A stretch of 40,171 bases of DNA from Fibrobacter sp. (GTDB lineage: Bacteria; Fibrobacterota; Fibrobacteria; Fibrobacterales; Fibrobacteraceae), in contig JAKSIM010000025.1 of the NCBI GenBank assembly GCA_024398845.1, forward strand, positions 1-40,171, written 5' to 3'. Made by a program: the position numbers and the translations under genes. Every line of letters starts with the position of its first letter. Position 1 is the first letter of the stretch. This document shows positions 34,824-40,171 of this stretch, in pieces. The notes beneath the pieces were generated by a model, which was given only the letters and a program-made list of their open reading frames with translations, was not told where the DNA came from and ran no database searches.

Positions 34824-34863
34824 AGTCATACTAAATGCGTAAAAATACGAGTTTAGTATGACT
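34824..34863. repeat. Hairpin 1 of three-hairpin array
   Basis: A perfect 12-bp inverted repeat AGTCATACTAAA / TTTAGTATGACT surrounds an A-rich loop with a small inner stem (CGT with ACG). T-rich sequence flanks it on both sides, so it could also act as a terminator. Confidence 0.85.
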
Positions 34864-34907
34864 TTTTTGCAAAAACACACCTCTATAGGAGACACATACG
34901 CTTGCAC

Positions 34908-34947
34908 GTATATACTAAATGGCCGAAAAACGGTGTTTAGTATGTAC
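34908..34947. repeat. Hairpin 2 of three-hairpin array
   Basis: A 12-bp inverted repeat with one G-T pair carries the same core, ATACTAAA / TTTAGTAT. The loop has an inner CCG/CGG stem around AAAAA. The left arm has changed but still pairs with the right arm. Confidence 0.8.
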
Positions 34948-34978
34948 TTAAGCCTCAAAACATTACGTACAAAGTAAT

Positions 34979-35024
34979 AAAAGTCATACTAAACGGGCAA
35001 AAAACGGCATTTAGTATGACTTTT
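34979..35024. repeat. Hairpin 3 of three-hairpin array
   Basis: A perfect 15-bp inverted repeat AAAAGTCATACTAAA / TTTAGTATGACTTTT surrounds a loop with an A6 run. It lies 52 bp from the secA stop, and on the minus strand it is followed by TTTTATT, so it may end secA transcription. With hairpins 1 and 2 it makes a family of three. Confidence 0.85.
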
Positions 35025-35076
35025 CGACTTCAAACGCTTGCGAGCGACCTCATACTTCGAAGGCCGACCTCACGCC

Positions 35077-38064
35077 TTACTCTTCGACGTCCTTGCCGTG
35101 GCACTTCTTGTACTTGAGGCCACTTCCGCACCAGCACGGGTCATTGCGACCGAGCTTCGGACCCGCAGCCTGAGCACGGCGGGCAGCGGCGGCGGCCACA
35201 GCCGGATTCGTGTAGGTACGGCGAACCGACGGACGAGTTCCCGGAAGTGCAGACTGCGGCATCGGGCCACTCGTCTTTTGTTCCGGAGTAAGGGCGTTCG
35301 TCTCGGAGGAGGCAGCCTGACCAGCCAAACCGGCGGCCTTCGCACCTTCGGCGCTCAGCTGTTCCTGCTGCGGTTCAGCGGATTCCGCAGACTGGGCGAC
35401 CTCGGGAGCGGCTCCATTCTGCGCAGCACCATCTTTCGCCTTTTCGGCAGCGGCCTTCTCGGCATCAATCTGTTCCTGGCTCTTGAGCTGCAGCTGGTCC
35501 GGAGAAACGGTCATGCCGTTCGGGAGCGTAATGCGGATGTTCAAAATACGGAGAGCCGTGAGGGTTGCAATCTTTTCCATGCAACCTTCGAACATCTTGA
35601 AGCCCTCGTTCTTGTACACCATCAGCGGGTCCTTCTGGGCGTAACCGTGGAAGCGGATAGCGTCCTTCAACTGGTCCATTGCGTAAAGGTGTTCCTTCCA
35701 AACCTGGTCAATGGTCATAAGGAGGAAGCGACGTTCAATGTTGCGGAAATCCGCATCCGGAATAATCTTCGTGAGCTTGTCGTAGCGAGCCTTGCACATA
35801 CCGATAACTTCGTCGAGCACCTGCTCCGGAGTCTTCTTCATGGCTTCTTCAAGCGTCAGGTTATACTCCATGCTGAGCGTGCGCTGCAAATCGGTATGCA
35901 AGCCCTCGAGGTTCCAGTCCTCAGGGTAGCTCTTTGCCACAATGAAACTGCTCACCTTGATGTCGCAAGCGTCTTCAATGCGGTTCATGATTTCTTCACG
36001 AATATCTTCACCGTTCAAAATGCGGCGGCGGAGCCCGTAAATCACCTTGCGCTGTTCGTTCATCACGTTATCGTAGTCAAGCAAGTGCTTACGGATGTCA
36101 AAGCTCTGGCCTTCCACACGGCGCTGGGCACCGCGAATACTGCGGGAAACAATCGGGTGGGTAATCACTTCGTCTTCGCCCACGCCAAAGCGGCTCATGA
36201 GGTTCTTGACGCTGTCACCACCAAAAATACGCATCAGGTTATCGTCCAGAGAAAGGAAGTACTGGCTACTACCCGGGTCACCCTGACGGCCAGAACGACC
36301 GCGCAACTGGTTATCGATACGGCGGGATTCATGGCGTTCCGTGCCAAGCACGTGCAAACCACCAAGTTCCGTCACACCCGGTCCAAGGGCAATATCGGTA
36401 CCACGACCAGCCATGTTGGTAGCAATCGTCACCTTGTCCTTGTGGCCCGCGTATTGAATGATTTCGGCTTCACGGCCATGGTTCTTCGCATTCAAAACTT
36501 CGTGCGGAATCCCTTCCTTCTCGAGGAGGCCGTGCAAGTGTTCGGACTTTTCAATGGAAGCCGTACCCACGAGGAGCGGCTGGCCCTTGGCATGGCGAGT
36601 CTTGATTTCTTCGACAATCGCCTTCCACTTGGCACTTTCGCTCTTGTAAACCATGTCCTGTTCGTCCTTGCGAATGCAAGGCTTGTTGGTCGGAATGACC
36701 CAGGTGTTCATGTTGTAAATCTTGATGAATTCCGTAGCTTCGGTTTCGGCCGTACCGGTCATACCGCTAAGCTTATTATACATACGGAAGTAGTTCTGGA
36801 ACGTAATGGTCGCAAGCGTCTGGTTTTCACGGCGAATCTGCACGCCTTCCTTGGCTTCAATGGCCTGGTGCATACCGTTACTATAGCGGCGGCCTTCCAT
36901 CAAACGACCGGTGTTTTCGTCCACGATGATGATTTCGCCATCGCGCACAATGTAGTCCACATCCTTCACGTAGAGGTGCCAAGCGCGCAAGGCCTGGTCA
37001 AAGAAGTGAACCCAGTCGGCATGTTCGCCATAGAGGTTCGTAATCCCCATCAATTCCTGAATATGGTTCACGCCCTTTTCGGTGAGCTGGATGTACTTGT
37101 CCTTTTCATCCACACCGAAGTCCTTGTTCTTTACAAGCTTCTGGGCAATTTCGTTGGCCTTCGCATACTTGTCGGTAGCATCTTCGGCCGGACCACTGAT
37201 AATGAGCGGCGTACGGGCTTCATCGATCAAAATGGAGTCCACTTCGTCCACAATACAGAAGTTGAGCTCGCGCTGCACCAGCTGGCTCGTTTCTACGGCC
37301 ATGTTGTCGCGGAGGTAGTCAAAGCCGAATTCGTTGTTGGTACCGTAAGTCACATCGCTATTGTAACTCACGCGACGTTCTTCGGGGTTCAGACCATTCA
37401 CAATAAGGCCCACGGTAAGACCGAGGAACTTGTAAACCATGCCCATCTGCTTCGCGTCACGGCCGGCGAGGTAGTCGTTCACCGTCACCACGTGCACGCC
37501 CTTGCCGCTGAGGCCGTTCAAGTAGACCGGGAGAGCTGCGGCAAGCGTCTTACCTTCACCCGTCGCCATTTCGGCAATGGCACCTTCGTGGAGCACAAGG
37601 CCGCCAATCATCTGCACGTCAAAGGGCATCATGCGGAACGGCTTCACGGAATCCGGGTAAAGTTCGCGGACCTTCGCATAAACAGAGGCCGGCATAAAGA
37701 CTTCCCATTCGTTCTTGCCGCTCTCGAGTTCAGCCTTGGCCGCATTCGCATATTCCTGGAGTTCGGGTCCCAAACGGCTAAAGTCAAAACCGTATTCCGG
37801 CTTGAAGATGTTGAAAATACCCAAGCGGCGGTCGCAAGCTTCCTGGCAAACGGCAAAGGCCTCGACCTTGATATCGTCGAGAGTTGCGCCATTGGCGAGC
37901 TTTGCGCGGAATTCAGCACTCTTGGCAGCCAAAGCAGCATCGTCCAAAGCTTCCAGAGCCTTACGTGCTTCGTGAATCTTGGCGATAACCGGACGCAACT
38001 GCTTGACCTTGCGTTCATGCGGAGTACCGAAAATCTTGTGGAGTACTGTATCTACAATGCTCAT
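35077..38064 (-). CDS. secA: Preprotein translocase ATPase SecA
   Basis: This 995-aa ATPase drives export through SecYEG. The Walker A motif ATGEGKT is at 167-173, VDEVDSILIDEARTPLIISGP follows, and the helicase motif MAGRGTDI and arginine-finger region GRSGRQGDPG are present. The C-terminus carries the zinc motif DPCWCGSGLKYKKCHG. Compared with the E. coli enzyme it has an insertion of about 55 aa before MMPFDVQMIGG (about residues 82-145) and a long Ala/Glu/Gln-rich linker before the zinc tail. A 1013-aa antisense frame is a codon-bias shadow. Confidence 0.98.
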   Translation of the reverse strand: MSIVDTVLHKIFGTPHERKVKQLRPVIAKIHEARKALEALDDAALAAKSAEFRAKLANGATLDDIKVEAFAVCQEACDRRLGIFNIFKPEYGFDFSRLGPELQEYANAAKAELESGKNEWEVFMPASVYAKVRELYPDSVKPFRMMPFDVQMIGGLVLHEGAIAEMATGEGKTLAAALPVYLNGLSGKGVHVVTVNDYLAGRDAKQMGMVYKFLGLTVGLIVNGLNPEERRVSYNSDVTYGTNNEFGFDYLRDNMAVETSQLVQRELNFCIVDEVDSILIDEARTPLIISGPAEDATDKYAKANEIAQKLVKNKDFGVDEKDKYIQLTEKGVNHIQELMGITNLYGEHADWVHFFDQALRAWHLYVKDVDYIVRDGEIIIVDENTGRLMEGRRYSNGMHQAIEAKEGVQIRRENQTLATITFQNYFRMYNKLSGMTGTAETEATEFIKIYNMNTWVIPTNKPCIRKDEQDMVYKSESAKWKAIVEEIKTRHAKGQPLLVGTASIEKSEHLHGLLEKEGIPHEVLNAKNHGREAEIIQYAGHKDKVTIATNMAGRGTDIALGPGVTELGGLHVLGTERHESRRIDNQLRGRSGRQGDPGSSQYFLSLDDNLMRIFGGDSVKNLMSRFGVGEDEVITHPIVSRSIRGAQRRVEGQSFDIRKHLLDYDNVMNEQRKVIYGLRRRILNGEDIREEIMNRIEDACDIKVSSFIVAKSYPEDWNLEGLHTDLQRTLSMEYNLTLEEAMKKTPEQVLDEVIGMCKARYDKLTKIIPDADFRNIERRFLLMTIDQVWKEHLYAMDQLKDAIRFHGYAQKDPLMVYKNEGFKMFEGCMEKIATLTALRILNIRITLPNGMTVSPDQLQLKSQEQIDAEKAAAEKAKDGAAQNGAAPEVAQSAESAEPQQEQLSAEGAKAAGLAGQAASSETNALTPEQKTSGPMPQSALPGTRPSVRRTYTNPAVAAAAARRAQAAGPKLGRNDPCWCGSGLKYKKCHGKDVEE

Positions 38065-38183
38065 AACGTTCCTTTATAACAGCCGCCGGCCACCCGACGG
38101 CCACGTGATTTAAATTTACGCGGCATAAGATAGCAAAAACCCAAACCACTGGCCAAAACTGCGCCAAATAAAGCCCAAAAAAC

Positions 38184-38210
38184 ACAAAAAAACGGGTTTT
38201 CACCCGTTTT
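38184..38210 (-). terminator. Terminator of the 34-aa gene
   Basis: On the minus strand a 9-bp stem (AAAACGGGT with ACCCGTTTT) and GAAA loop are followed by TTTGTG. It lies 22 bp after the stop of the small ORF at 38232, which supports that ORF as a transcription unit of its own. Confidence 0.85.
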
Positions 38211-38231
38211 GCTTATAAATTAGAGGTGACC

Positions 38232-38336
38232 TCAAATAAAAATGTAACCGATAACAAAAGCCGCAATGAGGAACGTCCCCCAAACCTTTTCGACGATTGG
38301 GCTGTACTTCTTGATTTCAGATGACGAATTCTTCAT
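38232..38336 (-). CDS. Single-pass membrane micro-protein, 34 aa
   Basis: The ORF encodes a polar N-terminus (MKNSSSEIKKYSPIVEKVWG) and one membrane segment (TFLIAAFVIGYIFI). AGGAG lies 7 nt before the ATG and a terminator follows. The stop codon overlaps a lone copy of the end repeat of the MITE-like element. The family is unknown. It would insert with the charged N-terminus on one side of the membrane. Confidence 0.6.
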   Translation of the reverse strand: MKNSSSEIKKYSPIVEKVWGTFLIAAFVIGYIFI

Positions 38337-38356
38337 AATCAAGCTCCTATTTTTGT

Positions 38357-38394
38357 TATCAAGGACGTTCAAAAATATTCGTAACTCCTTGATA
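38357..38394. promoter_or_regulatory. Inverted repeat with TATCAAGGA arms
   Basis: A perfect 9-bp inverted repeat (TATCAAGGA / TCCTTGATA) spans 38 bp just upstream of the 34-aa gene. It may be a leader hairpin or an operator. It shares the TATCAA word with the palindrome at 38494. Confidence 0.5.
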
Positions 38395-38493
38395 GTAATA
38401 TACTTACAAAAAACTTATGTGGGTATACTTTTTATATTTTTTATTGATTTTTTGTCAATACAAACTTTTTTTTCCAATTGAGGGGCACACCAA

Positions 38494-38510
38494 ATTATCA
38501 ACTTGATAAT
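38494..38510. promoter_or_regulatory. Palindrome ATTATCAA-C-TTGATAAT
   Basis: A perfect 8-bp inverted repeat around one base lies in the gap between the divergent micro-protein and phosphatase genes, 56 bp before the latter. It looks like a dimeric repressor site. This role is inferred. Confidence 0.45.
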
Positions 38511-38566
38511 ATATTCAAGGTCAAGGGGACAGAGATATAGAAACTGCACTCCCCAAAGCGTTCAAG

Positions 38567-40063
38567 ATGCCCTTTTTTTTGAAATTTCCCGTTGCCACCG
38601 CCCTCAGCTTAGGCCTCGCAACTGCAGCAATCGCCCAGACGACCGATAGCGAACTACGCGAAAACCCCGATTTTACAGCCAGCAACTACAGTCTATACCC
38701 TGTACCCGACCAAAACGTCACCTACACCAGCGCTCCCGAAGGCTACAAACCCTTCTATATTAGCCATTACGGTCGTCACGGCAGCCGTTTTCACGCCAGC
38801 ACAAGCGACTACAAGTACGTCTACGAAACCCTCGCCATGGCAAACGCCGTCCAGGAACTCACCTCGGACGGCCAAAAACTGCTTCTCACGACCGAATACC
38901 TGAATAATTATGCAATTCCGCACGCAGGCGACCTTACCCAGGTAGGCGTCCAGCAACACGAGGGAATCGCGAACCGCATGTTCAAAAACTTCCCCGAAGT
39001 ATTCAGGACCCAGCAAATCAACGGCGCAAACGTCGTCCCGCAGGTCAACGCCTACGCAAGTACCTCCGGACGCTGCATTGTAAGCATGTCGGCCTTCACG
39101 GGAGAACTTCGCTCGCAAGTCCCCGAGGTTTCGTTCCGCTACGAATCCAGCAAAACCCTTATGCCGTTCATTTGCCCGTTTAACTGGAACGACATCAGCT
39201 ACTCGAAGGTTGAGACCTACACCAGCGAAAGCGACAAGCTTTGGCAACAGATCGATGCCCAGCCGCTTATGCAAAAGCTGTTCCTCGACAGCGCCTATGC
39301 AGCCGAAAATATCGACGCTAACAAATTTTTCAACAAAATGTTCGAAATCAGGGCGAGCATGCTCGGCATGGATTCCGGATTCATGAACACTTTACGCAAT
39401 AACCAGGGCGGCGACGTTCTCGACAGCCTCTTCACGATCGAAGAATCCATTACACGCTGGAAAGCCCAAAACGCCTGGTGGTACAGCCTTCTCGGCACAA
39501 GCCCTCTAATCAGCAACCCCAAGGGAGTGGGCTACGGCAAGGGAATCCTCCAGCACATTCTTACCGAAGCCGAAATCGCCATATCCGTCGACACCTCCCA
39601 AAGCGTATCCGAGGGGCTAACTCAACCCATTGCGGCAACACTCCGCTTTGGCCACGACGGCGGACTCCTGCCGCTGACCGCCCTCATGCAGCTCGACTTC
39701 GCCAATGCAAAAGTGAGCGAACTCAGCAATCTTCACGAACAGTGGTGCGATTTCAAGGTCATCCCCATGGCCGCGAATATGCAAATCGTATTCTACAAAG
39801 CGGACGCCAACGAAAGCAATTCGACAAGTAATTACGAAGCGAACGAGCCAAAACCGATTCTCGTGAAACTCCTTTACAACGAAATCGAGCAGAACATGCC
39901 CATCCCGTGCGGACTCGCCGAAAGCGCGCAGTCCATCGCGAACGCGACAACTGCCACAGCGACGACAGCCACAGCACAAGCCGCAGGCAAGGACTGCCCC
40001 GCAGCCCCGTACTACCGCTGGGAGGACTTCCGCAACTTCTACACCGAAATCGCGGATAATTAA
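38567..40063 (+). CDS. Secreted histidine phosphatase (MINPP/phytase-like)
   Basis: This 498-aa protein has a signal peptide (about 1-23) and a branch-2 histidine phosphatase fold: HYGRHGSRFH at 67-76 with catalytic His71, and the C-terminal HD motif at His363-Asp364 (FGHDGGLLPL). Related bacterial enzymes act on inositol phosphates such as phytate, or on other phosphoesters. An Ala/Thr-rich segment near 460-475 precedes the C-terminus. The ribosome binding site is weak. It stands alone, divergent from the micro-protein gene. Confidence 0.87.
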   Translation: MPFFLKFPVATALSLGLATAAIAQTTDSELRENPDFTASNYSLYPVPDQNVTYTSAPEGYKPFYISHYGRHGSRFHASTSDYKYVYETLAMANAVQELTSDGQKLLLTTEYLNNYAIPHAGDLTQVGVQQHEGIANRMFKNFPEVFRTQQINGANVVPQVNAYASTSGRCIVSMSAFTGELRSQVPEVSFRYESSKTLMPFICPFNWNDISYSKVETYTSESDKLWQQIDAQPLMQKLFLDSAYAAENIDANKFFNKMFEIRASMLGMDSGFMNTLRNNQGGDVLDSLFTIEESITRWKAQNAWWYSLLGTSPLISNPKGVGYGKGILQHILTEAEIAISVDTSQSVSEGLTQPIAATLRFGHDGGLLPLTALMQLDFANAKVSELSNLHEQWCDFKVIPMAANMQIVFYKADANESNSTSNYEANEPKPILVKLLYNEIEQNMPIPCGLAESAQSIANATTATATTATAQAAGKDCPAAPYYRWEDFRNFYTEIADN

Positions 40064-40098
40064 AAACCAGCCATCGGCACAGAGTTCCCGATTTATAC

Positions 40099-40126
40099 AA
40101 AAAAGGACCGCATTGCGCGGCCCTTT
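40099..40126 (-). terminator. Terminator for gene at the right edge
   Basis: On the minus strand a 10-bp stem with one G-U pair (AAAGGGCCGC with GCGGTCCTTT) is followed by TTTTTT. The plus strand has an A-C mismatch there, so the minus-strand gene is the better user. It ends 26 bp past that gene's putative stop. Confidence 0.8.
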
Positions 40127-40151
40127 CCGTCTTTTCGGCTAAAAGATTTAT

Positions 40152-40171
40152 TTATTCCTCTTCAGGAGCAA
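40152..40171 (-). CDS. C-terminal codons of a gene at the right edge
   Basis: The minus strand reads A-P-E-E-E and a TAA stop in the last 20 bases. Together with the adjacent minus-strand terminator this suggests the end of a gene running in from the right. Another frame ends nearby, so this is tentative and no product can be named. Confidence 0.45.

Noticed and set aside
34728..34958. 76-aa minus-strand frame in the hairpin region
   Set aside because: It has no binding site and its composition follows the AT-rich hairpin sequence.
34824..35024. The three hairpins as a CRISPR array or integron attC sites
   Set aside because: The units are palindromic with unequal spacing (84 and 74 bp) and only three copies, there are no cas genes, and the GTTRRRY core of attC is not matched.
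35038..38079. 1013-aa plus-strand frame across secA, and similar long frames opposite tuf (140-1414), ahcY (12614-14320) and purM (22724-24208)
   Set aside because: They mirror highly biased genes that avoid TTA, CTA and TCA codons, so the antisense frame stays open. The products have no domain and no binding sites.

Overview
The window looks like a chromosomal piece of a Fibrobacter-type bacterium (FCB group). Four features point there: three secreted GH45 endoglucanase lipoproteins with serine-rich linkers; a TIGR02147 (DUF4423) regulator and a FISUMP-domain remnant, both from families expanded in Fibrobacter; many large lipoproteins and small outer-membrane barrels; and promoters with a Bacteroidetes-like TAnnTTTG box (exact upstream of tuf and of the gene at 3552). 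Gene names rest on motifs read from the sequence; no database search was made.

Layout. 1-1360: the start of rpsJ and all of tuf (minus), then about 560 bp with no gene. 1920-6152: a GH45 endoglucanase and an 866-aa lipoprotein with a collagen-like Gly-X-Y tract. 6162-9572: a 51-aa membrane protein, a low-molecular-weight tyrosine phosphatase, a TIGR02147 regulator/lipoprotein operon and a small exported protein. 9706-14302: an unknown protein, acetolactate decarboxylase coupled to a DUF4153 membrane protein, and ahcY behind a short structured leader. 14466-18867: a 57-aa ORF, an S41 protease lipoprotein, a barrel protein and murJ. 18865-19335: a 190-bp MITE-like element with perfect 20-bp terminal inverted repeats, next to a truncated FISUMP domain. 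19378-22797: two tandem GH45 endoglucanases, each followed by a nearly identical terminator. 22907-26960: purM with a cyclic-nucleotide-binding-like/DUF4388 protein, an orphan periplasmic binding lipoprotein and a barrel protein. 26855-31202: a degenerate NYN-like protein, a TPR protein, a small acidic protein, an LpoA-like TPR plus periplasmic-binding protein, and an orphan MNT-like nucleotidyltransferase with a candidate operator. 31340-31890: a decayed IS200/IS605 element. 31953-38064: a barrel protein, a membrane metallophosphoesterase, tmk and secA, with three related long hairpins between tmk and secA. 38184-40171: a 34-aa membrane protein with its own terminator, operator-like palindromes, a secreted histidine phosphatase and the last codons of a gene running in from the right.

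How it fits together. Core genes (tuf/rpsJ, ahcY, murJ, purM, tmk, secA) alternate with surface functions. The GH45 proteins are probably cell-attached cellulases, and the other lipoproteins and barrels suggest an envelope built to meet plant fibre. No CRISPR array, rRNA, tRNA or prophage was seen. The most unusual items are the three-hairpin array at 34824-35024, the MITE-like element and its lone-end copy, the small membrane proteins, an unclassified N-terminal module in two GH45 proteins, and the ahcY leader hairpin.
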